Shown here: in pieces, positions 47,201 to 53,351 of the stretch
How positions within the stretch are numbered: position 1 is the stretch's first letter
How the letters are laid out: every line of letters starts with the position of its first letter
Assembly: GCA_030066215.1 (NCBI GenBank)
Contig: JASJCA010000003.1
Span: 1-64,000 of the forward strand
DNA from: Rhodobacter sp.
Lineage (GTDB): Bacteria; Pseudomonadota; Alphaproteobacteria; Rhodobacterales; Rhodobacteraceae
Direction of reading: 5' to 3'
DNA: 64,000 nucleotides
Program-made: the position numbers and the translations under genes
Notes under the pieces: model-generated
The model's database searches: none
The model's input: only the letters and a program-made list of their open reading frames with translations
What the model was told of the DNA's origin: nothing

Positions 47201-49416
47201 ACGCCGGCGACCAGCAGCCCGGTGGTCGTCGCGTTGGCCACCGCCAGCGCCTCCCACATCGCGCCGTGGCTGCCGATCAAAAGCGTCGCCACCTGCTCGA
47301 CCGCCAGCGCCTCGTTCGGCAGCGCCGCGAGGATGGCGTTCAGCGTCTGGTTGGCCGCAATCTTGTACGTGCCGCCGCCCTGAGGCACCGCAAGCTCTTT
47401 GCCTTCGGTCATCAGCCCGGCGGCGGGGCCGGCCGCTGTCGCAACGGCGGCGAGGCTGGCCGAGGTGGCCTGGGCGATCTTGGCAAACGTGTCGCCCGCG
47501 GCGGTGGTGTAGCTGTGCCCCGCCACGTCGAGCGCGACGCCGGCGTTCAGCACCGCCGCGTCGGCATTCGCCACCACCACAGCCGGTGCCTGAACCAAGC
47601 CGGCGGGCAGATCGTCGGTGCGCCCGACCGAGTGCAACAGCTGCACCTTCAGCGGGATCGTGGTCGCCGGCTGCGGTGCCTCGGCCATCAGGCTGATGGC
47701 GGCCTCGAGATGGCTTTCGGCATGGCTGCGGAAGTCCTGCTGCAGAATGCCGGTGTAGAAGGAATCCGCGACCAGGCCCTGCGACGTCGCACGCAATCCT
47801 TGCCGCGATTGTGCCGCGCCGCCGTCCTGCGCGAGGGCCCAGGGCGTCGCCTGCTGGCTGCCCATGGTGAAGGTCTTGCGGATCGTGGCGTGGAAGCTCA
47901 GCGTGATGTGGATGAAAAGGATCTTCACCCGCAGCTTGACCGATACACCGGCCTCGAAGGTGACCTCGACCGGGGCGTAGATCTCGATCACCAGCTGCGC
48001 CTTGGCATAGGCGAAGATGTCGACGCTGGCCTTGATGATCGCGAAATTCACCGTGCCCCAGATGTGGCCCATGATCCCGATCGTCGCGGAGAGTTTGAAG
48101 AAGACCGCCTTGTTGACCGACGGCGAATTCGGATGGAAGAAGGCCAAGGTGCCTTCGAAGATCCCGAAGAACCCGACGAAGAAGCCGGCATCGAGGATGC
48201 CCAGCTGGATCGAATAGCCCAGGCCCAGCCGCATGCCGAAGCCGGCGACCAGCACAGGATTGAAGCTGCCGTTGGTGATCGCCGGGACCGAGGTCGAGCT
48301 TTCCGAACTCAGAACGCCGAAATAGAACCCCGCCGCGCCAGAAATCGGGATCGGGATCGGCCCGACCCAGACGATGAAGTTGATCGCTGCCGAGCGCGAG
48401 AAGTCGAGCCCCTTCGGAAAGCCGACATCGACCTTGAAATTGCCGTTGGTGTAGACCCAGAGGTCGATGATCGGCAGCGTGATATTGACTTGGCCCAGCT
48501 TGATCTGCCGGATCACGTCCGGAAGCTTCAGCTGGAAGTAATAGAGCCCCAGGTGGTCGTTGATCTTCTTGTAGACGATCTCGAATTCGAGGCCGGCGAG
48601 CTTGCCGACGCGCTTACCGTCCAGCGCGATCCGCAGCCCGGCCAGGTTCGGCGCGTTGAAGATCACCGACAGCGTGACGCTTTCGAGGACCGAGAACTTT
48701 GTGCCGATCAGCCAGGGGGTGCTGGAATCGAATTTGAACGAACTCAGCGACTCCAATGGATTCTGGACCGGGTCGATGTCTTTGTAGGACTTCTCGAGCG
48801 CGTCGATGATGTCCTTCATCGTGTTGAGCTTGCTGCGGTCGCGCAGAGTCACCCGCTGGCCGACGCCCAGGTATTCCAGATCGAAGGTCTTGGCGCCCTT
48901 GCCCGGCACCGCCGGTGGCGGCTGGCTGAGCACGTCCCAGGTCAGCCCTGGCGGGCTGTCGTAGGACTTGCCCAAGAACGAGCCGTAAAGCGACACTTCG
49001 ACCGACTTCGTTCCTGACTTGCCGCGCGGCGAATACCAGATCTCGATCCGTTCGAGGTCGACGAACGGAAACTTGAAGCCGATGTCGTTGTACTGAATGC
49101 CAGCCCGTCGGTTCGTCAGATCGACCTGAAACACAAAGTTTTTCAGGTTGATCTTGTTCAGCGCATCCCACGGTGGCCCGAGCTTGAAGTCGAAATTCGG
49201 CTCGGCCTTGTTGACCAGGTATTCGATGACTGCGCCGACAGAGAGATCGCCGAACCTGGCTTGCAGGATGGTGTCGACGCCCGGTCCGAACCGCGCCCCG
49301 GCCTCGAGCGGCACGCCGAAGATGTCGAGCGCGGCCATAAGCTCGAACTCGACACGCATCTTTCCGGTGCCGCCCGCCGTCGCCGGCAAGGCTATGTCGT
49401 CGCTATCCTTGGCCAT
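35293..49416 (-). CDS. giant multi-LysM protein (4707 aa) with N-terminal beta-rich domain
   Basis: One uninterrupted frame of 14.1 kb. Residues about 1-530 form a strand-rich domain with amphipathic segments ('VFQVDLTNRRAGIQYNDIGFKFPFVDLERIEIWYSP', 'LAFFHPNSPSVNKAVFFKLSATIGIMGHIWG'), possibly of DUF6603 type. From about residue 630 to 4590 I count roughly 45 LysM-like units of the form SYTVxxGDTLxSIAxxxGxxxxxLAxANxxxxGLLxxGxxIxLP. Non-LysM insert domains of 80-350 residues split them into blocks. A C-terminal strand-rich cap of about 120 residues follows. There is no signal peptide, LPxTG, autotransporter or type I secretion signal that I can see. Units are strongly diverged, so the array is old. 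An ATG with GGAG nine bases before sets the start. LysM units usually bind N-acetylglucosamine polymers; here a structural rod is equally possible. Confidence 0.9.
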   Translation of the reverse strand: MAKDSDDIALPATAGGTGKMRVEFELMAALDIFGVPLEAGARFGPGVDTILQARFGDLSVGAVIEYLVNKAEPNFDFKLGPPWDALNKINLKNFVFQVDLTNRRAGIQYNDIGFKFPFVDLERIEIWYSPRGKSGTKSVEVSLYGSFLGKSYDSPPGLTWDVLSQPPPAVPGKGAKTFDLEYLGVGQRVTLRDRSKLNTMKDIIDALEKSYKDIDPVQNPLESLSSFKFDSSTPWLIGTKFSVLESVTLSVIFNAPNLAGLRIALDGKRVGKLAGLEFEIVYKKINDHLGLYYFQLKLPDVIRQIKLGQVNITLPIIDLWVYTNGNFKVDVGFPKGLDFSRSAAINFIVWVGPIPIPISGAAGFYFGVLSSESSTSVPAITNGSFNPVLVAGFGMRLGLGYSIQLGILDAGFFVGFFGIFEGTLAFFHPNSPSVNKAVFFKLSATIGIMGHIWGTVNFAIIKASVDIFAYAKAQLVIEIYAPVEVTFEAGVSVKLRVKILFIHITLSFHATIRKTFTMGSQQATPWALAQDGGAAQSRQGLRATSQGLVADSFYTGILQQDFRSHAESHLEAAISLMAEAPQPATTIPLKVQLLHSVGRTDDLPAGLVQAPAVVVANADAAVLNAGVALDVAGHSYTTAAGDTFAKIAQATSASLAAVATAAGPAAGLMTEGKELAVPQGGGTYKIAANQTLNAILAALPNEALAVEQVATLLIGSHGAMWEALAVANATTTGLLVAGVEIAFPSAKHTITDTDTFQSVTDALNVADPNLKLTVAGLADYFQNNDVPLHQGEAMTLPEGTTTLSGGTTTVPSGATLGATSKGLMSPFERLARAAFDWSLKALNHLKEQVPAGMSRLALPTEVPLADLHAIYQHLTDDTKPIELATIVTFLKAQSVDFVLDKMPAAPQNPQFGVFPMLPYLAVSSAGTKSVDYATEPYQSDAEYRAFIAAYFEKLAAPSQPGPNDGSEPPLATSLTAAGTVPDSIAADMFTDFFVVVLRQVVQDAIDLYREYTYTPASGQTLAEIAAQFGLSDLSVGRMNEFVPGLIKKDTQIAIGSGQPITVGADDDLSSIAEALGVTVEAVEGVLGKRPVVAPGVEIFLLDEKTYVTQDGDSIDSLEALQVPVTPEIAVARIATANHDTKGFFAKDSNLEIVEHTAAVITGDTLRDFAARLQTTPLLVAQAFKDRTGVLTQGDQITVTGARAAIALDATIASTVTELGLPKDQVYAAMAPIEGLLHPYVTIQVPAKDTTAYLTQPSDSLDSIAKTHGITAAALADAIATQTCLVVPGTLLSFDMPVRYTVRGSGNTSESPQAIARTLGTSLANIVGQPGNAAALNLTVGTKIEFGLTAQVRSGESLTDFAGRFGLDPVAVATSARLQPGFLEPGATLKVSGGRYIIGASDTLASIAAMFNTAGSDLVDVNRNVVPCFPPAPPAKDWSKTLAAPLPVGYEINLPDNLKYTVQSGDTLRGIADFFSVELDAVLTENALKNKALLMTQAQVALPVVHHKVADGDTPASIAGTYGLSLDRLVLVNQGAGVTFGPMIVPDAQILQRSVLDSELQDSGRFDASSGSLARFMLHGLRLPTPEEIHDSGLTAAGLRDDSQDASALTLYPMYSILGQQWMAPTDPATAGPVTFTFSTATPPDGFVSFAGGGDSLAIDLTHDEAGAITKLWTQLGEADPINPHVLAKTALPPYAVAPKRFALGQPVDWSAPVPPAYIHDPDGACKALNLEDEAEAKAEAPAAGQPRLYPFPPALRQAVNATPGAWVDELVAVNATLEGLLAPGIPIALPSGGSYTTQAGDTFQKIVDGNPGLTLATLADAAADIAGLLIPRTVVTLPKGGQQQVRENDTLSSLAYAYGAPIWLNLEVASRRTPSSPTETEQLTEFGWATQIKFGLRRATDPAIPDAFLQSTYEVYGTDEVAIHDLQHLLDYVMDGGRGATLTIDLLYPENPGTTSPGLRSDTIQRDEIWLLKANLSTRTNPPVAPTFMAAGPNDEETDQSVTAAATMAPASADDFLKLLWEASITNTGGYYLYYKTAGKNGKGLPDEVFGQDPTAEITLLITVTETAGATSTIPVRPFHNVALVTQNIANAKASLLVVPPECPIGDTATLASTAAKLGVSVQALGLANATTQNLLIPGQTITADGASYTVNVGDDLLAVALATGKLIAVVIDAVAQQAGLLHGGALIQIYPTWLERSPTVLAGAAGFRMLRADPDEDATNDKVRAEALTAQENAATQLEVLYNLVGYRLVANDDFEQSPEGLPAGPTTQDQGESNHDTQAGGIAPPWTYNRQLAIARFATVQPVGRKVPGQDPYAAIDKTVEFSIQFQDMFGNRFLAGDGETMSSEVLYQDELIALANWPAVVTTYAFAAPAKSDEAPTMHVDVAFDAAQYIPPPGDSFAGSAQLAEGHRKRYAEIYFQVAQDDVTITASTTVDGGKAHPLTASQFAEWAASAYAYLGTVAAMTQVTVKTTNDTTMGAIVKDWAVDLGDVASANRNCPVGQESCQNLLKLNQNLTLRYLYSTVINDTLGKIAAGLPKDWGGPTDPETVARRNADVTLEPGVVLAVGAPYTVAKDDTLASIAKAAGRTVQQIAFTNVEVAGLLTPDAIVQLPAPTNAVTSPGDTLETIAQRFQSQSITVDGLVAANAERANLLTPGEKVVIDGKSYDIKPGFTFAVLAQLSGKPLTDIAAATAEQKDLIAPNIGIVVPTVNAYQIAEGDSIRTVSNVNEQPVTVVANAMAALKGLLTVGTAITIPSDYAIKATDTFDTVAKHFGRAASDLAGANSQTPGIFRPKARVALPEGASWPVAYQDSFQSVADAAGVLLARFAEASANTRGLLIAGAKVAIGGEERTIQIGDTLANLAQEYGTPVLKIVQDNATAQILQPGAGAQLPSGARAEVGANATLETLAAAYRTTPGDLAEANATATGLLTTGAHVAARYTTQKGDSLGKITTALGLNIKTLADSNAAVANLFPSDSALDLATKPYAIEVGDTFESIAKTHQISVEDIGRTNPDAKIFNSGKSLNIPRHVAMGKDTTATGPVPEDGSLAALSTETGRPVSDLAMANQDLKALVAAGVKLSYKTSLPPPAKDQTFSETSATNDTLSTITARFQTQIDKWRAATPDTPRISVTAADVAEQNKAVKGLLTAKALVVLPPKALQNAVDVPATLADYPGVIFEVDATVRISRDAKLVNPRMINVPGVVSADSPLRADISPDSVQGNEPMSGAQQFAKDFEAAFHPDLKLANGSSQTGASSGDAARDTLYAVQNQTKDFDYSIEGSSPHFFAPPPLQRTLWHSESPIPIQPYITGQGLGPAVPKSFSGIDLDTWGREFLAALDLALSADYAVPAYSLDPDAYLTLVNAKNGIARAIRNAVIEVLDPAGDAAAATPANLDAAREALYQRLLIQLSTAYEVDTIIQLPVQVTAPATWRKGTSPRFFGQPVGSTYEIPAKATLAAVAKTKFKAPVSVLGRVASDYAYILTPGLPVPGVGSYTVTAGDTLASIAALYSNTPGNVAEGAASVKGLLASGIAIALSNGSTYTTKAGDTFAGIAAALKINVQALGADAAVVSDLLTAGVKIPVPAYTILPSDTLSTLAIHMRTDVTGLVDALKDTEGLLHEGAQLNLVTRSYSVASDDTLDTVIDYLSLAQTDSAEQDDAVATFAEMNAAVKGLFKSVSEQHGGGPVTIDVHKPYTIAEGDSIDKIVQNTGGASSFDLAKAISHRSDVLMNGVVITEKANGSGTYTTRLGDTLQSIADLLGIALKALIDDWDTASSTKLLRVGAVIGLPGRANVRHHTIAPDDTLATIAEAIAKPTPRWDGVTPEWIVKTQLYVADLVSPGVPVSFLTRVPGFTLSDAKIELYDSSGPDGPSSLNVLFTSASNTAFKNLSIDLSYQVNQLEYDVQDLPWAEGYQASQWLSYIIPPQDTPGAHAAAEIGTVDVPIPLRAYPVPPSMVSQDTKPTVDSYRTQPGDTLGRVAQSLGGIAVEAASNLLSEGASLDLPRVTQIAVEPHETVETLAARSGRDLAEVSRQMPASPRSHVMAVPETYIVEAGDTLYSIADKTGTTPEQLLCLNADAPAIVRPGIEISAASEDPTLAEIRNYSYEFIYTYVRAAQDTLIPSWQTNVPGNTPFAMQADARTLPDVLAQFSEISTALGADLSRLTSVKPRTLTAAKTAAGDTLRTLGSPAGASPGYVASVNAEVTGLLTKGAKIELPNQQSYTVKAGDTFASISKSTGASLWTIGQAAGELTGLLAEGVEISLPLPNTQVAWQALRVLAGLAKDIAPLWLSWTLQNQEAAERARERAAPALARPQAQDSGPADPGLVSETAEFELRSGTDVAGRRHLQITAKSDAAHRTARTTRTRMAGLVPAASTAPLAQSATLMAAPPAPRASSVPAPTQQSNEVRDGFSKTVPDLDIISTQNIWGRVRVQRNTTLLARRTTNELFVYSTPNVQMPNKAIPLIKYSEPFDMTSVVPGLTPPRPLANWLAHFFAGLLDGYVIHSGDTFNSVAAAVPKATLADVAAAAADIPDLLVIGTKMSVPGKPEHTVAVGDTLAAIAAAQSVEVLALVQANADLKGLLFPGVPVNVIAITREIRVSVDYGFDLARAGTQTTPGDQGEQILTRKPVYLRPSFPFDSSTNLAPDKPGLVHDLAQKLIAWAEQQKLDQNTGIWIFDVSLYTSLPGGDEQQIPLLEMNNIQLPRSSITPKS

Positions 49417-49444
49417 CCAGTGGCGCTCCGATCAATCACGCAGG

Positions 49445-49927
49445 CTAGGTGGTTTCCTTGGTGGCGGTGACCTTCACCGACAACGCCCGAAGGGTGATTC
49501 CGTTCAGGCTGATCGGGTCCTTCAACGTCGAGAAGTCCAGCGCGATGCCGAATTGATAGGTCTGCGACAGGGTGTTGATCCCGATATCGGTGATCTTGAG
49601 CGACGCCTGAAGGATCAGTCCAAGGCCGGGGATTTCCTTCAGGGCATTGGTCGCTTCGGTCAGCGCATTGGCAACGCCGTCAAAACCGACCGCCTTGGTG
49701 ATCCCGGGAAGGATGTCGCCGATCGGACCCAGCGTCAGCGCGTCGTCGAAACTGGCGTGGTATTCCATCAGGAACGACGATTGCGTGCCCTTCTTGGTGA
49801 AAGTGCCGGTCAGTGTGAAGAGCTCGCCGGGGGGTTCGATGAAAAGCGTGATGCCGCCTTCGACGGTCAGCGTGGAATCGCTGGCTGCCGCTGCTGTCGG
49901 CGCGACTTCTGCAGGAGGTTGTGCCAT
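49445..49927 (-). CDS. hypothetical beta-rich protein of the LysM cluster
   Basis: The product is 160 aa with an AAAGGA site before the ATG. An Ala/Pro-rich N-terminus (MAQPPAEVAPTAAAASDS) leads into 'TLTVEGGITLFIEPPGELFTLTGTFTKKGTQSSFLMEYHASFDDALTLGPIGDIL', a short helix pair ('VANALTEATNALKEIPGLGLILQASLKITDIGI') and strands ending 'GITLRALSVKVTATKETT'. The strand pattern resembles the beginning of the giant protein and the end of the 1112-aa protein, so it may be a stand-alone version of that beta-rich fold. No signal peptide. It lies 28 bases before the giant gene. No known family recognised. Confidence 0.75.
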   Translation of the reverse strand: MAQPPAEVAPTAAAASDSTLTVEGGITLFIEPPGELFTLTGTFTKKGTQSSFLMEYHASFDDALTLGPIGDILPGITKAVGFDGVANALTEATNALKEIPGLGLILQASLKITDIGINTLSQTYQFGIALDFSTLKDPISLNGITLRALSVKVTATKETT

Positions 49928-50012
49928 GTGTGGTTCCTTTCTGTCGTTTCTCCCGCGCCTCCGCGGGGCCTAAATGTGCGGCCGGGGGCTGCCCGGGCCG
50001 CGGGGTCACTTC

Positions 50013-53000
50013 CTAGTTCCCACCGCCGATTGTTATCGGCGGCTCCTTCGCTCCAATGGGGTCGTCGTCGGGGGAGGTTTTCGGTTTGTCCTTGATCCAG
50101 GCGCCGTACCAGCCCAACGAATTGGCGCCCGCCGCCGGGTCGGGATCGCCGAAGATGTAGAAATCGAACGCGCCGCCGGGCGGCAGCTGCTTGCCCAGAA
50201 GCTTCAGCGCGATGCCGGTCAGCTTCATGATGAACGCCTTGTCGTTGTAAAACAGCTGCCGCGCATACATCGTGATCTTGATCACGCCCTCGATCGAAAT
50301 CTCGTTCTTCGCACCCGACGACATCGGCAGTTTCAGTCCGGCGAAGACCTTCAGCCCGTAGCTCGACGGCGACCAGGCCAAAGCGATGCTGACCACCAGC
50401 CCGGCATTTGAGGCATAGGCACCCAAGGTTCCGAGGTTGAGGTCGAAGTCGAGCGCGAACCAGGTGCCGCTGGGCTGCGAGCTGTCGAGCTGGGTCGACA
50501 GCGTCATGTAGCCCAGGTCGGCGATTGACTTCGATCCTTCGCCCGCAGTGAGCATGCGTTTGATCGACATCGGGAAATGCCGTGCTAGCGCATGCTCGCG
50601 GGTGATGCTGGTCGAGGCGTCGAAGGCCATTTTGGCCGCATCGAAGGTGAAGGTCCTGTCGCTGGGCTGTGCGCGGGCAAAATCCATGTGCAACAGCAAG
50701 TTCGAAAATGCCAACGCGTCGTACGAGAACAGATCGCACGGCATCGTCTTGCCGTCTCCGGCGGGCACCTGTTGTTCGACAAAGGCCATGCTGCCCCAGA
50801 ACGAAAACCGGGTCTGCACTTGGTCCGAGGTTTCGGCCTCGGTACCGACGAGCGTGGCGAAGGTCGCCTTGTTGATTGTGACCGACGCCAGGACCTCGTC
50901 GTCGTTGGCGTCGAAAACCGTCGGCCGGGTTTCGCTGAAGACATAGGCGTGGGTATCGCCGTGCTTTTGATAGACGCCCTGCAGTTTGATCACGTTGCTT
51001 TCCGCTTTGAGCTGCGTGACCTCGGTGGCAAACAGCGTGTTCAGCGCGACCTGGATCTCAGAAGAGAACGCCGCGATGCCCGAGTTCCGGAACAGCACCT
51101 TCAGCGACAAGACGTTGAAATCGAAGGTCGTGGTCGAAAGCTGCGCGGTCTTGGTGTAGTAGATCAGCCCGAAGAGCGAGCTTTTCTGTTGCACCAAGTC
51201 GGGGCTGACCGCGGTCTGGTTAATGCCGATGTGATGCGCCTTGAACAGGCTCGGGTCGATCCCCGCGGCCAGGCCTTCGAGTTGCGGCGGCAGGCTCTTG
51301 AGCGGCACGAACGCGTTGAAGAACAGAATGCCGTTCCAATTCGGATCGTCGACGATCTTCCGAAAATTGTCGAAGTCGGAGTCGGCGGGGATATTGGCGA
51401 CGATCTCTTGCAACTGCGCCTGGGTGGCCGCGACATTGCTGTTGAATTGATCCGCCAAGATCCAGGTGCTGGAATCCGCCACCAACTCGCGCAGGGTCTT
51501 CGGCACGTGTTTGATGATCATAACAGTGCCGTGGCGCGACCAATCGTCGGTCGCAAACAGGAACTTCCAGTCTTCGATGTGGATCGCGTTATTGGCGCCG
51601 ATATGGCTGGCCATGGCGGCGGGATTTGAGGCGACGAAAAACTGCTGCGGTGTCAGAAGGGCCGACCTAAGCGGGTCCTGGATCCCGTCGAGTGCGAGCA
51701 GGGTGGTGTCGGCAGACAGGGCGAGCTTGAGATGTTTCCAGACAGTCGAATCGCAGCCTCCCTGGCCGTCGGCCTGGAATTCGGCGATCAGGCCTTGCGG
51801 CGTGCCAGCTTTGCAGACCGCGGTTTCCGCCTCGGGTGCGGCCGCGCTGAAGACCGGCTGCTTCGCCACCTTTTTCGAGATGTCGTAGACGATCGCGCGG
51901 CGCTCTTGGCTGAGGACCTGAACCTCCATCCTCGACAGCGCTGTCAGGCCGCTGGTGGCGCCGGCATAGGGGGCAAGCGGATAGGACGTCAGAGCGGGGT
52001 CGGCGTTGGCGCTTTCGCCGGTTTTCGGCAGGGTCCCCGCCTGCACCGGGAAATACGGCAGGTAGGGGTTGGTGCCGTTGCTGTTGGCCTGGCCCTGGTC
52101 CTGGTGGCCGAAAAGGTAGGCGCCATGCGGCTGTGCGTAGTATTCCGGCTGTTCGTCTTCGGCGGTGAGGCTGGCCCAGGCCGTGGTTGCCGCAGCGGTT
52201 AGCCGGGGCGCTTCGGTCGGCTTCGGTTGCTCTTGTTGGTTTGGGTCGAAGACCGGCGCAAAAGCGGGTTGGCCGGCGACAAAGGTCAGCGTCATTTTCG
52301 GCACCGTCTTGACATATTCGGGACCGGAAATGCCGCAGAGAAGCTCGGGCACAGGATCGTTCGGCACGCCATGGCCGGGCCCAAAGGCAAAGCTGCCGTC
52401 GGGTACCAGATACATCGGATCGCCGGACCCGGGATTCGCCGTTCTGGGCCGCAGTGCAAAAATCAGCCGCGACGGCTTTGGCGTCGTGCTGGGCGTAAGG
52501 GCCATCGGCGCCGACAGGTTGGTGCGATAGAACGAGCCCAACTGCGGCGCGCCGCCGGCAAAGAGGAACTGGGTGCGGTCGGTGTCCAAGGGGCGCATCG
52601 GATCGATCGTGGCGTCGAGCGCGACCGATGTGCCTTGGCCCGCCGCGAGGTCGAAAACCCGGTGGCGCAGCGAGGAGAAGGTGCCGGGAATGGCCGGCGT
52701 CGGATAGAAATACCGCAGCCCGCAATCCATCGCGTCGAGGTGTTCGGTGCCCTGGTCGTTGAGGGCGAATTCCGCCCTGAATGCGAAGCTGCCCCAATCG
52801 TCGCTGGAAAAAAGCGGGATCGACACTGGTCCCGTCACCACCGGCACTTGCGTGGTGCCGTCGGCCGAACCGAGCGTGATGCTGGCCGGTGCCGTGCCGG
52901 CGGTGAAGACCAGGCTGGCGCTGGCATTGTCGGCGCCCACGCCGCAGCCAGGCCCAAAGATCAATGCGTAGTTGCGAAAATCGACCGGCGTCCGGCTGGA

Positions 53001-53351
53001 CACCTTGCCCGCGATCACCGGGATCGCCCAGACCCGCCAGGCGCTCAGCGGGTCGTTGGGGTTGGCGATCCAGACGACGCGGCTGTTGCCGTAAGGCTCG
53101 ACCGTCAGCCAGCGCCGGAAGGTCGGGATGAAAACCTGGCCGGAATTCAGCGATGTGCCCAAAAACGCGTAGGCACCGCCTGCCTGCCAGCTTTGCTCGA
53201 GCGTCAACGCGGGCGCCAACCCGGTCTCGGTGGCTGGCGGAAGATAGGCAAGCCTCTGGTTCGGAAACGCACCGCCCGAATCGGCGCCGAGATAAAGCCC
53301 CGCCTGGCTGCGGACAAAGCGGAATGCGCCCCTATCCGGGACGTCAGGCAT
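50013..53351 (-). CDS. large hypothetical protein (1112 aa) of the LysM cluster
   Basis: The start ATG overlaps the stop of the preceding gene by 8 bases. The N-terminus reads 'GAFRFVRSQAGLYLGADSGGAFPNQRLAYLPP', followed by mixed alpha/beta sequence with no repeats I could find. A helical stretch around residues 620-720 ('HVPKTLRELVADSSTWILADQFNSNVAATQAQLQEIVANI') comes next. The strand-rich C-terminal 150 residues ('GTWFALDFDLNLGTLGAYASNAGLVVSIALAWSPSSYGLKVFAGLKLP ... IEGVIKITMYARQLFYNDKAFIMKLTGIALKLLG') share the style of the beta-rich domains of its two downstream neighbours. No signal peptide or membrane helix. The N-terminal part may be carbohydrate- or ligand-binding, but I recognise no family. 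Confidence 0.8.
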   Translation of the reverse strand: MPDVPDRGAFRFVRSQAGLYLGADSGGAFPNQRLAYLPPATETGLAPALTLEQSWQAGGAYAFLGTSLNSGQVFIPTFRRWLTVEPYGNSRVVWIANPNDPLSAWRVWAIPVIAGKVSSRTPVDFRNYALIFGPGCGVGADNASASLVFTAGTAPASITLGSADGTTQVPVVTGPVSIPLFSSDDWGSFAFRAEFALNDQGTEHLDAMDCGLRYFYPTPAIPGTFSSLRHRVFDLAAGQGTSVALDATIDPMRPLDTDRTQFLFAGGAPQLGSFYRTNLSAPMALTPSTTPKPSRLIFALRPRTANPGSGDPMYLVPDGSFAFGPGHGVPNDPVPELLCGISGPEYVKTVPKMTLTFVAGQPAFAPVFDPNQQEQPKPTEAPRLTAAATTAWASLTAEDEQPEYYAQPHGAYLFGHQDQGQANSNGTNPYLPYFPVQAGTLPKTGESANADPALTSYPLAPYAGATSGLTALSRMEVQVLSQERRAIVYDISKKVAKQPVFSAAAPEAETAVCKAGTPQGLIAEFQADGQGGCDSTVWKHLKLALSADTTLLALDGIQDPLRSALLTPQQFFVASNPAAMASHIGANNAIHIEDWKFLFATDDWSRHGTVMIIKHVPKTLRELVADSSTWILADQFNSNVAATQAQLQEIVANIPADSDFDNFRKIVDDPNWNGILFFNAFVPLKSLPPQLEGLAAGIDPSLFKAHHIGINQTAVSPDLVQQKSSLFGLIYYTKTAQLSTTTFDFNVLSLKVLFRNSGIAAFSSEIQVALNTLFATEVTQLKAESNVIKLQGVYQKHGDTHAYVFSETRPTVFDANDDEVLASVTINKATFATLVGTEAETSDQVQTRFSFWGSMAFVEQQVPAGDGKTMPCDLFSYDALAFSNLLLHMDFARAQPSDRTFTFDAAKMAFDASTSITREHALARHFPMSIKRMLTAGEGSKSIADLGYMTLSTQLDSSQPSGTWFALDFDLNLGTLGAYASNAGLVVSIALAWSPSSYGLKVFAGLKLPMSSGAKNEISIEGVIKITMYARQLFYNDKAFIMKLTGIALKLLGKQLPPGGAFDFYIFGDPDPAAGANSLGWYGAWIKDKPKTSPDDDPIGAKEPPITIGGGN

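Noticed and set aside
46687-49017. 776-codon plus-strand ORF opposite the giant LysM gene
   Set aside because: Arg/Asp-rich shadow text typical of the reverse strand of a GC-rich gene, without any family pattern or ribosome site.
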